Source: Arthrobacter sp. B2a2-09 (GTDB lineage Bacteria; Actinomycetota; Actinomycetes; Actinomycetales; Micrococcaceae). From it: a stretch of DNA of 64,000 nucleotides. Location of the stretch: the NCBI RefSeq assembly GCF_027587375.1, contig NZ_JAMXIC010000012.1, positions 66,133-130,132 on the forward strand, written 5' to 3'. The position numbers and the translations under genes were made by a program. The notes beneath the pieces are model-generated. The model was not told the DNA's origin. It worked only from the letters and a program-made list of their open reading frames with translations, and made no database searches. Every line of letters begins with the position of its first letter. Position 1 is the first letter of the stretch. Positions 42,436 to 50,662 of the stretch are shown piece after piece.

Positions 42436-43012
42436 CTAGCGCCTGTGCGGCTAGGAGGACGGTCCGGACGATCGCCTTCCGGCGCCGCTCCGCCCTGATT
42501 GACCCCTTGCTGCCGGCCATGAGGCCATCCAGCTCGGGCAGTACCGGCCAGGCGTCACACAGCGCAATGATGGTGAGCATCAGATCGGCCGCGTCTTCCC
42601 TTGACGTACCCGGAATGGCCCGGATGACACCGTCAACCTTGTTGCTGCAGTTCGCGGCCCGGTCCGGGCGGTTCACCACATATTCACCCCGCTCCAAACC
42701 CTCCCAAAACAGCAGCCTCGGCAGGGTGGCATCTTGGTGGTGATGGTCGAACAGGCGTCCGGCATAGTCGGCCAGAGCTTCGGGACCCGTGCCCTCGATG
42801 CGGACTTCGTCCACCACCTTGCTGAGCTGGGACGCGATCACGGCGTCGAAGAGAAGGTCCTTCTTGCCGAAGTACTGATAGATGCGTTCCTTGTTGACTC
42901 CGGCCGCTGAGGCGATGCGGTCCACCCTGGCGCCGGCGAGTCCGAATTGGCAAAACTCGGCGGTCGCCGCCTCTAGGAGGAGTCGCTTGGTCCGCTCGGT
43001 ATCCCATGCCAT
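42419..43012 (-). CDS. TetR-family transcriptional regulator
   Basis: The 197-residue regulator has an N-terminal TetR HTH (LLLEAATAEFCQFGLAGARV, DRIASAAGVNKERIYQYFGK) and an all-helical ligand domain. Two near-identical 14-bp sites lie in the divergent region between it and the small membrane protein gene, one just before its own start. This suggests autoregulation and repression of that neighbour. Confidence 0.92.
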   Translation of the reverse strand: MAWDTERTKRLLLEAATAEFCQFGLAGARVDRIASAAGVNKERIYQYFGKKDLLFDAVIASQLSKVVDEVRIEGTGPEALADYAGRLFDHHHQDATLPRLLFWEGLERGEYVVNRPDRAANCSNKVDGVIRAIPGTSREDAADLMLTIIALCDAWPVLPELDGLMAGSKGSIRAERRRKAIVRTVLLAAQALATPAC

Positions 43013-43032
43013 GCGTCCATCTTAACAGATTC

Positions 43033-43046
43033 CAACCAAGTAGTTG
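43033..43046. promoter_or_regulatory. Candidate TetR operator 1
   Basis: CAACCAAGTAGTTG, an imperfect inverted repeat, lies 20 bases before the TetR start and overlaps the -35 of the plus-strand promoter at 43044. A nearly identical site is at 43089-43102. Confidence 0.65.
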
Positions 43047-43072
43047 CAGTTTTTGAAAGCGGGGTCTAGTCT
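43044..43072 (+). promoter_or_regulatory. Promoter of the small membrane protein gene
   Basis: TTGCAG and TAGTCT are separated by exactly 17 bases, a good sigma-70-type promoter. Operator 1 overlaps the -35 and operator 2 lies just downstream of the expected start site. Confidence 0.6.
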
Positions 43073-43088
43073 GATCTCACGCCGAAAG

Positions 43089-43102
43089 CAACCAATTAGT
43101 TG
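43089..43102. promoter_or_regulatory. Candidate TetR operator 2
   Basis: CAACCAATTAGTTG differs from operator 1 at one base and is located 56 bp from it, just before the ribosome-binding site of the gene at 43112. Confidence 0.65.
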
Positions 43103-43111
43103 GAGAACGTC

Positions 43112-43444
43112 ATGAGCACCCAAATCCCCCTTGCGGCACCCGCGGACGACGCAGCGGTTGCGCCGGTTTCCGGACCCTCCGCTCACGCTGTGCACGCGCC
43201 TTCCGTGCACATGCCTTCCGTGCACATGCGTGCGGCGATCACCTGGCTGGCCATCTTCCCCCTCGTGGCGATCGGCATGACGATCCTCGCTCCGCTCACG
43301 GAGTCATGGCATCCCGCGCTGCGCGCCCTCGTCCTGACTCTCGTTGTGGTTCCTACCGCCGTCTACCTGGTTGTCCCCAAGCTGCTCGCTGGCTACGGCT
43401 CCCTGAAGAGGCGGCAAGCACGGAAGGCCACTGCCAAGGCCTAG
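43112..43444 (+). CDS. Small two-helix membrane protein
   Basis: The 110-residue protein has a polar N-terminus with two SVHMxSVHM-like repeats (residues ~30-43) and then two membrane helices (ITWLAIFPLVAIGMTILAPL and ALVLTLVVVPTAVYLVVPKL), closing in a basic tail RRQARKATAKA. No family is recognised. ATG 43112 has GGAG seven bases upstream. It is divergent from a TetR gene and carries two likely TetR operators in its promoter, so it is probably induced by the TetR ligand. Confidence 0.75.
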   Translation: MSTQIPLAAPADDAAVAPVSGPSAHAVHAPSVHMPSVHMRAAITWLAIFPLVAIGMTILAPLTESWHPALRALVLTLVVVPTAVYLVVPKLLAGYGSLKRRQARKATAKA

Positions 43445-43484
43445 CCTGTGTCAGGCATCACCCGGCGATCGGGTGGCCACGCGC

Positions 43485-43490
43485 TAAACT
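43485..43490 (+). promoter_or_regulatory. Putative -10 box of panD
   Basis: TAAACT ends nine bases before the panD ATG, and no ribosome-binding site intervenes. This suggests a leaderless or near-leaderless mRNA. Confidence 0.4.
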
Positions 43491-43499
43491 TGTCACGTT

Positions 43500-43928
43500 A
43501 TGAACCGCACAATGTTTAAGTCCAAGATCCACCGCGCCACGGTGACCCATGCCGACCTGCACTATGTAGGTTCAGTGACGGTCGACCTTGATCTGCTGGA
43601 TGCTGCGGATATCCTCCCCGGCGAGCTCGTCTCCATTGTTGACGTGACTAATGGCGCGCGCCTGGAGACTTACACCATTGCCGGCGAACGCGGCTCCGGC
43701 GTCATTGGCATCAACGGTGCCGCGGCGCACTTGGTGCACGTGGGCGACGTCGTCATCCTCATCACCTACGCGGAGATGACCACCGAAGAGGCCAAGGCCT
43801 ACCAGCCCAAGGTTGTCCATGTGGACAGGGCCAACAAGATCGTCCAGCTCGGCAGCGATCCCGCCGAAGGCATCACTCCGGGCATCATGCGCCCGCCGCA
43901 CGCCCTCAACAACGCCCAGCTGAACTAG
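43500..43928 (+). CDS. panD: Aspartate 1-decarboxylase
   Basis: The 142-residue proenzyme makes beta-alanine for pantothenate and CoA. The self-cleavage site is in [10 protein letters not shown] between G24 and S25, where the serine becomes the pyruvoyl cofactor. The N-terminal [14 protein letters not shown] and the [16 protein letters not shown] segment match the family. No panB/panC is in the window. Confidence 0.95.
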   Translation: MNRTMFKSKIHRATVTHADLHYVGSVTVDLDLLDAADILPGELVSIVDVTNGARLETYTIAGERGSGVIGINGAAAHLVHVGDVVILITYAEMTTEEAKAYQPKVVHVDRANKIVQLGSDPAEGITPGIMRPPHALNNAQLN

Positions 43929-43930
43929 GC

Positions 43931-43948
43931 TCCCCGTCCTCGCGGGGA
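43931..43948 (+). terminator. Hairpin after panD
   Basis: TCCCCG and CGGGGA flank a TCCTCG loop, starting three bases after the panD stop. There is no U-run, so confidence is moderate. Confidence 0.45.
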
Positions 43949-44072
43949 ACCTCCCTTACGCGGTCCACATGGCGGAACATGCCGCCGTCGAGCCTTACAG
44001 CCGAATAAAGCTGATTTAGGCTGAGACTGTGAACCCACGCCGCCCCGCGCCCATCCCCCTCCGGATGCCGTA

Positions 44073-44999
44073 GTGCTGGGCGTCCTTTCCGGGTTCTTCG
44101 TGGTGTGGGCCATCATTCTGGTGGGCATGTTCGTCGGTAAGCGCGGGATCCTGGGGGACAACGCGCGTTCGGTCCTCAGCGGCCTGACTTTCTTCGTCGC
44201 GAGCCCTGCGCTTCTCTTTGAAACCCTGGGCAAGGCCCATCTTCACGACATCTTCGCCGCTCCCCTGCTGGTCACGGCGGTAGGCGCCGTCGCCACGGGC
44301 AGCTTGTTCTTCATCATCGTGAAGTTCTGGCTCAAACGCTCCCTGCCCGAATCGCTCATGTCCTCCATGAGCGCTTCCTTGGCCAACTCAGCGAACCTCG
44401 GCATCCCTATCGCGGTGTTCGTCCTGGGCGACGCAAGCTACGTGGCTCCGCTGCTGATCTTCCAACTAGCGTTCTTCACGCCCATGTACCTGATGGCGCT
44501 CGACGCCAGCACCAGCAGCCACCGCACCACTCCCCTGCGGTTCGTCTTGATGATCGTCCGGAACCCGATGATCGTGGGATCGGCCCTCGGGTTGGTGGTG
44601 GCTGGAACGGGCTGGCAAGCGCCCTCGCTCATCATGGACCCGATCCATTTGATCGGCGGAGCGGCCATTCCTGCGATGCTGATGGCGTTCGGGATGAGCC
44701 TGAACGGCTCCCGGCCCCTGCAAAAGGACACGGGCCGCCGGACGGACGCGCTCCTGGCCAGCGGCTTCAAGCTCTTTGTCCATCCCACGATGGCGTACTT
44801 GTTCGCCCGCTTCGCGCTGGGCCTGGAGGCGCACGCGTTGTTCGCCGTGGTGGTCACGGCGGCCCTGCCCACTGCGCAGAACGTGTTCGTGGCCGCGAGC
44901 CGCTACAACACGGGAATCACCGTGGCCAAGGACACGGTCCTGATCACCACGGTGGTGGCCGTCCCGGCAATGATCGCCGTGGCCCTGCTGCTCACCTAG
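44073..44999 (+). CDS. AEC-family permease (auxin efflux carrier-like)
   Basis: The 308-residue, roughly 10-helix permease shows the AEC pattern: SFFVV-type first helix, SMSASLANSANLGIPIAVFV near residue 92 and NPMIVGSALGLVVAGTGW near 168. The second half has AALPTAQNVFVAASRYNTGI. Bacterial relatives export malate, malonate or amino acids. The start is GTG 44073 with a weak upstream signal. The stop is immediately followed by a type-A palindrome. Confidence 0.85.
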   Translation: MLGVLSGFFVVWAIILVGMFVGKRGILGDNARSVLSGLTFFVASPALLFETLGKAHLHDIFAAPLLVTAVGAVATGSLFFIIVKFWLKRSLPESLMSSMSASLANSANLGIPIAVFVLGDASYVAPLLIFQLAFFTPMYLMALDASTSSHRTTPLRFVLMIVRNPMIVGSALGLVVAGTGWQAPSLIMDPIHLIGGAAIPAMLMAFGMSLNGSRPLQKDTGRRTDALLASGFKLFVHPTMAYLFARFALGLEAHALFAVVVTAALPTAQNVFVAASRYNTGITVAKDTVLITTVVAVPAMIAVALLLT

Positions 45000-45065
45000 C
45001 CCAACTGACTAGCATTTGTTGTCGTTTTGGGCGCCGAAAACGACATTAAGTGCGAGTCAGTTGGG
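45000..45065. repeat. Type-A palindromic repeat, copy 4
   Basis: Begins CCCAACTGACTAGCATTTG and ends AGTGCGAGTCAGTTGGG around TTGTCGTTTTGGGC/GCCGAAAACGACA. It starts one base after the AEC-permease stop and ends seven bases before the stop of the convergent GH15 gene. Confidence 0.9.
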
Positions 45066-45072
45066 TCATCGC

Positions 45073-47712
45073 CTACTCTTCGTCCACCGACTCCAGGTAA
45101 CTGTCCAGGAGTTGCGCGCAGCGGATGAAGCCCAAGTGCGAATACGCCTGCGGGTGGTTTCCCAAGTGGGTCTCCGTGCCCGGGTCGAATTCCTCGGGAA
45201 GGAGCCCGGTGGGACCGAATAGCGCCACGAGCTGGTTGAACAACTCCAGCGCGTCGTCCAGCCGGCCCACGGCCAGGTACGCCTCAATCAGCCAGGTGGT
45301 GCAGATGTGGAACCCGCCCTCCAAACCCGGGAGGCCGTCGTCGTACCTGTACCGGAACACGGTGGGACCCACCCGCAGTTCCCGCTCGACGGCGGTGACG
45401 GTGTCCAGGAAGCGCTGGTCGCGGACGTCCAGCAGGCCCGAGAGTCCGATATGCAGCACGGCCGCGTCCAGGTCCGGGCTGTCGTAGGCCACGGTGTAAG
45501 AGCGTGCGGAATCATCCCAGCCCTCGCGGAGGACTTCTGCGCGGATGATGTTGGCCGTTTCCTCCCACTCGGCCCCGATCGGGCGCCGGAACCGGACGGC
45601 CGTCTGCATGGCCCGGTCCAGGGTCACCCAGCACATCACCTTGGTGTAGATGTGGTGCCGTGGCGCCCGCCGGGCTTCCCAGATGCCATGGTCGGGTTCG
45701 TGCCAGCGGGCCAGCACAGCCGAGGCCATCTGCTCCATGAGTTTCCAGTGGGCGTCCGGCAATGTGCCGCGGCGCTTGCTGAGGGCCTGGATGAGCCCGG
45801 CGATCGGTCCGAAGACGTCCAGCTGCACTTGGTGGTCGGCGGCGTTCCCGATCCGCACGGGCCGCGAGCCGGCGTAACCAGGCAGGCTCTCGATAATGGC
45901 CTCCGTGGACAGCGGGGAGCCGGTCACGGAGTACAGGGGGTGCAGCCATTCCGGCCCGGGCGCGTTCTCCAGGATGCGGCCCAGCCAGCGGAGGAAGCCG
46001 TCTGCCTCCCCGGTGGAACCCAGATCCACGAGCGCATTGACCGTCATGGAACCGTCGCGGAGCCAGCAGTAGCGGTAGTCCCAGTTGCGGGTGCCGCCGA
46101 TCCCTTCCGGCAGCGACGTGGTTGGCGCCGCGAGGACAGCCCCGGTCGGCTCGTGCACCAGCGCCTTCAGGACCAGTGCTGAGCGCCGCACCAACGACGG
46201 TTTCATGTCGGGCAGTTCCAGCCCACGGACCCACTGCCGGGATTGGTGCGCGACGGCGGCCCGCCGGGCGAGCTCTCCGGCGGGATCCGGCGTCGTCGGC
46301 TCAGTGTCTCCGCACCTCAGGTTCATGACTACGGGACCGTACCCGAGGCTGACTTCCGCGGTGGCGGTGCCGTGCTTGCCGTCGCTGGTGACCGTGAAGG
46401 ACACGCCGGGAGCGAAGAGAATGATGGGATCGGAAGTGCCCACGACGTGCAACTCCTCGCCGCGGATTTCCATGTTGAACGGGGCGTTGGCATAGTCCGG
46501 CCGCGGTGCGAAAACAATCCGTGCGCTGCCGGTTCCGGACAGGACACGGACCAGGCTGGTGATGCCGTCCGGTGCGGGCTCAAGATAGTCAGTGACCGTG
46601 ACGTCCGCCCAGCGCGTCTCCACGATCATGGTGTTGTCCACATAGCGCTGGCCCAGCACCTTCGACGTCTTGACGGGTTCCACGCTGAAGTGGCCGGCCG
46701 GGTCTCCACCAAGGATGTGGGCGAACAACGAGCCGGAATCCGGGAGGGGATGGCTCATCCAGCAGATCTTGGCTTCCGGGGTGAGCAACGCCGTCGAGGT
46801 TCCGTTACCGATCATCGAATGCCGCTCCAGCCCCACCGCGTCCTCGCCGAACAGCCACGCACGGCGCAGTTCGAACAGGATGGCGAGCACTTTGGCGAAG
46901 GATTCCGGATCCGGCAAGCGGTGGCGCGCCGTGGATTCTCCATCTCCAACGTGCAGGCCAAGATCCGGGCCCCGCAAGGTGGCGATCGCGAGCTCATCGC
47001 TGTCCGCGTCGCCGGCAAACAGGGCCGCGCTGGCCCCCAACTGTGTTCGCAGATGCTCCAGCGCGGCGTCTTTGGAGGGCTCCACGATGGACAGGTCCAG
47101 TACGGATCCGTCCACAATGAAAAACAAGCCCAATTCACGGGCGATCTGGTGCGCCTCGCGCGTCACGCGGGCAACGACGGCAGGCGTGGCCGGTCTGGTA
47201 TGGATCGCTACTGCTACTGGCTTGCGCTCGATGCTTACGCCCTTCTCGAAACCGATGGATTCGTTGAGGGCGTTGGCTGCCTGCTGAAGGACGGCTTCTG
47301 TGGCCATCGAGATGCTGTACGCGTACGTCATGTCGAACTCGGCGCCGTGCGAACCTACCAGATGGACTTCCGCCGGCAGCCTTGACACCGCGGCAAGGTC
47401 CCGCAGCGACCTGCCGGAGATGACGGCCGTGTGCGTATTCGGCAGGGCTGCCAGTGCCCGGAGCGCGACGGCGGCACTCCCCAAGGGGAGAGTCTCAGTG
47501 GATACGCCTTCCGCAGTGCAGAGGGTTCCACCGTAGTTGCAGGCCACCAGGAGCCCCGGAGTGCGGGCCAGCATCCTCAGTTCTGCGAGCAGCTCCGGCG
47601 TGATTCCATCGTGGGCGGCCTCGGATTGGACGACAGTCCGCAGGAGCCCCAGCGGAAGCGATTTTGTCAGCAGTGCCGAATCGGCCACGGACAAATTGAG
47701 CGGAGTAGCCAT
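45073..47712 (-). CDS. Degenerate trehalose-phosphatase domain fused to a GH15 trehalase/glucoamylase
   Basis: The 879-residue protein has an OtsB-like HAD domain (residues ~1-265) and a GH15 domain. GH15 markers are RNWDYRYCWLRDGSMTVNAL near residue 550 and the late EEFDPGTETHLGNHPQAYSH with the second catalytic glutamate. Mycobacterial trehalases are GH15, so trehalose cleavage is the best guess. In the HAD part the nucleophile motif DxDGT is replaced by ACNYGGTLC, and GDDxTDE by GDADSDEL, though VISGRS is kept. Phosphatase activity is therefore doubtful and the domain may bind trehalose-6-phosphate as a regulator. GGAAGGA precedes the ATG. Confidence 0.88.
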   Translation of the reverse strand: MATPLNLSVADSALLTKSLPLGLLRTVVQSEAAHDGITPELLAELRMLARTPGLLVACNYGGTLCTAEGVSTETLPLGSAAVALRALAALPNTHTAVISGRSLRDLAAVSRLPAEVHLVGSHGAEFDMTYAYSISMATEAVLQQAANALNESIGFEKGVSIERKPVAVAIHTRPATPAVVARVTREAHQIARELGLFFIVDGSVLDLSIVEPSKDAALEHLRTQLGASAALFAGDADSDELAIATLRGPDLGLHVGDGESTARHRLPDPESFAKVLAILFELRRAWLFGEDAVGLERHSMIGNGTSTALLTPEAKICWMSHPLPDSGSLFAHILGGDPAGHFSVEPVKTSKVLGQRYVDNTMIVETRWADVTVTDYLEPAPDGITSLVRVLSGTGSARIVFAPRPDYANAPFNMEIRGEELHVVGTSDPIILFAPGVSFTVTSDGKHGTATAEVSLGYGPVVMNLRCGDTEPTTPDPAGELARRAAVAHQSRQWVRGLELPDMKPSLVRRSALVLKALVHEPTGAVLAAPTTSLPEGIGGTRNWDYRYCWLRDGSMTVNALVDLGSTGEADGFLRWLGRILENAPGPEWLHPLYSVTGSPLSTEAIIESLPGYAGSRPVRIGNAADHQVQLDVFGPIAGLIQALSKRRGTLPDAHWKLMEQMASAVLARWHEPDHGIWEARRAPRHHIYTKVMCWVTLDRAMQTAVRFRRPIGAEWEETANIIRAEVLREGWDDSARSYTVAYDSPDLDAAVLHIGLSGLLDVRDQRFLDTVTAVERELRVGPTVFRYRYDDGLPGLEGGFHICTTWLIEAYLAVGRLDDALELFNQLVALFGPTGLLPEEFDPGTETHLGNHPQAYSHLGFIRCAQLLDSYLESVDEE

Positions 47713-47835
47713 GGGGACGATCCTTCCGGGGTGGATTCGTCCAGTTTCCGCCCGGGGAGTTTCGCCCCCGTGACCCGCGTATTGCCGGGGTGTAACGAGT
47801 TTGCTTGGTCACCTTTGGGCGGTGCAGTTTCCCTG

Positions 47836-48825
47836 CTACACCCGGGTCAGGCCCACGGCTTCCGCCACCAGCTCCACGGAACGCAGGCGCTGCTCCGTGC
47901 CCGTGCTTTGGTGGGCAACGATCAGTTCGTCGGCATCGGCGTGGCGGGCAAACTCGTCGAGGTAATCGCGGACCACTTCCGGCGTACCCACCGCCGAGTA
48001 CTTCACCATTTGTGCAATGTGCTGGCCTTGGGCTGAGTCGAGGATGAGGTCCGCTTCGGCGTCGGTGAATTCGCGTCCGCCGCCCAGGAAACGGGAGACG
48101 CGGTCCCGCTTGACCTCGAGGAAGAGCTTCTGGGCTTCGGCCGCCGAATCCGCGGCCACCACGTTAACGCCCGCGATCACGTAAGGCTCCTGGAGCTGCT
48201 CGGAAGGTTTGAACTCGCGGCGGTAGACGGCGACCGCGTCCTGCAGCGCGTTGGGTGCGAAGTGTGAGGCGAAGGCGTAGGGCAGGCCGAGCTGAGCAGC
48301 CAGATGCGCCCCGAACAGGGAGGAACCGAGGATGTAGAGCGGCACGTCGGTACCCTTGCCCGGCGTCGCTTCGACCCCTTGGATCCGCGTGGGGCCGGTG
48401 AGGTAGCCCTGCAACTCCAGGACATCCTGCGGGAAAGTGTCCGCAGCCATGGGATCGCGGCGGAGTGCACGCATGGTGTTCTGGTCGCTGCCGGGCGCCC
48501 GCCCTAGGCCGAGGTCGATGCGGCCCGGGTGCAGTGTCTCAAGGGTGCCGAACTGCTCAGCGATGGTGAGCGGCGAGTGGTTGGGCAGCATGACCCCGCC
48601 GGCACCGAGCCGGATGGTGCTCGTGTTTGCCGCGATATGGGCAATCAGCACGCTCGTGGCCGAGGAAGCGATTGAGCCCATGTTGTGGTGCTCGGCGTAC
48701 CAGATCCGGCGGTAGCCGAGCCGTTCGGCCAGTTGCGCCATGGCGACGCTCCCGGCGAAGCTCTCCGCCGCCGTCTGGCCTTTGCCAATGATTGCCAGGT
48801 CGAGGATGGAGAGGGCAACAGTCAC
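47836..48825 (-). CDS. LLM-class flavin-dependent oxidoreductase
   Basis: The 329-residue luciferase-like monooxygenase belongs to the MsnO8/LuxA-like group. It has SILDLAIIGKGQTAAESF at the start, RLGYRRIWYAEHHNMGSIAS near residue 34, HPGRIDLGLGRAPGSDQNTM near 98 and LYILGSSLFGAHLAAQLGLP near 162. It uses reduced FMN or F420. GTG 48825 is chosen as the start because the TIM-barrel strand begins directly after it. No flavin reductase is adjacent and the substrate is unknown. Confidence 0.88.
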   Translation of the reverse strand: MTVALSILDLAIIGKGQTAAESFAGSVAMAQLAERLGYRRIWYAEHHNMGSIASSATSVLIAHIAANTSTIRLGAGGVMLPNHSPLTIAEQFGTLETLHPGRIDLGLGRAPGSDQNTMRALRRDPMAADTFPQDVLELQGYLTGPTRIQGVEATPGKGTDVPLYILGSSLFGAHLAAQLGLPYAFASHFAPNALQDAVAVYRREFKPSEQLQEPYVIAGVNVVAADSAAEAQKLFLEVKRDRVSRFLGGGREFTDAEADLILDSAQGQHIAQMVKYSAVGTPEVVRDYLDEFARHADADELIVAHQSTGTEQRLRSVELVAEAVGLTRV

Positions 48826-48936
48826 GTTGGTGCCGGCCTTTCGAAGGTGGTTTCGTTCAGGGGCCGGTTTCCCGGCCACTCTTGCGACAACGACGGCGGC
48901 GCCCGGGTTATTTCTCCCGCTTGCGTGGGTTCCGTC

Positions 48937-49365
48937 TCAGCTCGTGAAGATGCCTTTGCCGGTCTCCAGGTCGATGGGCAGGGAAGAGTGCTCGTGGGAG
49001 ATCTTCCAGGCGTCGTCCTTCTTCTCAAGGCAAATGGTGAAGCGGTTGGTCATCGCCCGCAGCCGTTCGCCATCGGCCGAGATCCCGGCAAAAGTCACGG
49101 CCGCATGCCCGAAAGCCACGTCCGCCCCCGCGACGGACTGCACATCGTTGAACTCGACCTGAACGCGCTCGTCGCCGAGCGAAGAGAACCATTCGCCCGC
49201 CATCGACCGCCACGCCTCGATTCCCGTGTATTGCCATTGCCCCCAGGAGTCGTAGATGTGGACATTGTCGTCGTAGAGCGCCGTGAATGCGTCGACGTCC
49301 TTCGCGTGGACAGCAGCTGCGTAGGAATCCAGCGCCTGCGTAACCGGGGTCTGCTCGTTGCTCAC
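48937..49365 (-). CDS. SnoaL/NTF2-like domain protein
   Basis: The 142-residue protein has the cone-shaped NTF2 fold pattern: ALDSYAAAVHAKDVDAFTAL, then YDDNVHIYDSWGQWQYTGIE and a terminal strand pair with AWKISHEHSSLPID, typical of SgcJ/DUF4440-type proteins. GTG 49365 has AGGAG seven bases upstream. It is probably co-transcribed with the downstream LLM oxidoreductase gene (gap 111 bases). No enzymatic role can be assigned. Confidence 0.82.
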   Translation of the reverse strand: MSNEQTPVTQALDSYAAAVHAKDVDAFTALYDDNVHIYDSWGQWQYTGIEAWRSMAGEWFSSLGDERVQVEFNDVQSVAGADVAFGHAAVTFAGISADGERLRAMTNRFTICLEKKDDAWKISHEHSSLPIDLETGKGIFTS

Positions 49366-49554
49366 GAAAAATCTCCTCAAGTGTCGGCGGTTGTGTGGGA
49401 AGCCTACACCGCGGCTGTTATGTGACCCTTCGGGACCTCGAATGAACCCCCGTTAACCCTTGTATCCCAGCGTTTCAGAGCGCTTTGACCGGTTCCGGGC
49501 GCTGCCGGATAGTTGCAGCAACGCACTCAATCCATCACTTTCGAAGGGGATTCC

Positions 49555-50535
49555 ATGGCTATTTCACGCCTCAAGACGGGCACCGCACTGGCACTCGCCG
49601 TGACCGCAACTCTCGGTCTCGCCGCGTGCTCGGACCCGGGCGCCTCGGCCGCGTCAGCGCCGTCGTCGTCCGCTGGCTCTTCGGCCGCCAAGACCTTCAA
49701 CCTGTCGCCGGAACAGAACCGCTTCCCCGTGACGGTTTCACCGGAGGCAGCCGCGCTGGTACCGGCGTCCGTCAAGGCGGACGGCAAGCTGACCGTCGCC
49801 GTGAGCCCGTACTCCGCACCGCTGGCCGTCTACGCCACGGACAACAAAACGCCGGTGGGCAACGAGGTGGACATCGCCGTCGCGCTGGCAGAATCGCTGG
49901 GACTCAAGGCGGATATTGTCCCGACGGCGTGGGCCGACTGGCCGTTGGGCGTGGAATCAGGCAAGTACGAGGCCGTCATCTCGAACGTCACCGTGACGGA
50001 AGAGCGCAAGCTCAAGTTCGATTTCGCCAGCTATCGCGAGGACAAACTGGGCTTCTATGCCAAGAGCGACAGCCCCATCACCAAGGTGGACTCCGCTCCG
50101 GATGTGGCGGGGAAGCGGATCATTGTGGGCTCGGGCACCAACCAGGAAGCCATCCTGTTGCGCTGGGACGCCGAGAACAAGAAGAACGGCTTGAAGCCGG
50201 TTGAGTTCCAGTATTACGACGACGACTCGGCCTCTACGCTCGCGCTGCAGTCCGGCCGTGCGGACCTGACGTTCGGGCCGAACGCGACCGCGTCCTACAA
50301 GTCGCAGACCGATGGTAAGACCAAGAACGTGGGCCTGGTTGACGGCGGGTGGCCGCTCAAGGCGAGCATCGCGGTGACCACCAAGAAGGGCAACGGTCTC
50401 GCTGCGGCAGCCCAGGCGGGGCTGAACGCGCTCATCAAGGACGGCACGTACGGCAAGATCCTGGACCGCTGGGGACTCACCGCGGAAGGCATCCAGAAGT
50501 CGGAACTGAACCCGCCGGGCTTGCCGAAGAGCTAG
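49555..50535 (+). CDS. Substrate-binding lipoprotein of an amino-acid-type ABC transporter (orphan)
   Basis: The 326-residue product has a lipoprotein signal peptide with acylated C25 (LGLAAC) and a family-3 solute-binding domain: GKLTVAVSPYSAPLAVYATD, NEVDIAVALAESLGLKADIV and the late GKILDRWGLTAEGIQKSEL. It is a clear paralogue of the binding protein encoded at 62876-63859 (both have xFYATDNKTPxG-like and GSGTNQExILL segments). No permease or ATPase gene is beside it, so it may work with the transporter of that operon. AAGGGG precedes the ATG. Confidence 0.9.
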   Translation: MAISRLKTGTALALAVTATLGLAACSDPGASAASAPSSSAGSSAAKTFNLSPEQNRFPVTVSPEAAALVPASVKADGKLTVAVSPYSAPLAVYATDNKTPVGNEVDIAVALAESLGLKADIVPTAWADWPLGVESGKYEAVISNVTVTEERKLKFDFASYREDKLGFYAKSDSPITKVDSAPDVAGKRIIVGSGTNQEAILLRWDAENKKNGLKPVEFQYYDDDSASTLALQSGRADLTFGPNATASYKSQTDGKTKNVGLVDGGWPLKASIAVTTKKGNGLAAAAQAGLNALIKDGTYGKILDRWGLTAEGIQKSELNPPGLPKS

Positions 50536-50549
50536 CGCCAGCCTAGCGT

Positions 50550-50605
50550 CGATTGCTCCGTAACTGTCGTTTAGAGCCTTCAAAACGACAGTTACGGAGC
50601 AATCG
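50550..50605. repeat. Type-B palindromic repeat, copy 1
   Basis: A near-perfect 56-bp palindrome: CGATTGCTCCGTAACTGTCG TTT on the left and AAACGACAGTTACGGAGCAATCG on the right (23-bp arms) around AGAGCCTTCA. The core matches type-A repeats but the outer arms differ. It lies 14 bases after the binding-protein stop, between two plus-strand genes. Confidence 0.92.
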
Positions 50606-50662
50606 ATGTTTAAGGGGTTAGCTTACAAGTAGCCGCGATCCGGACAAGCGAAAGGGAATTCC

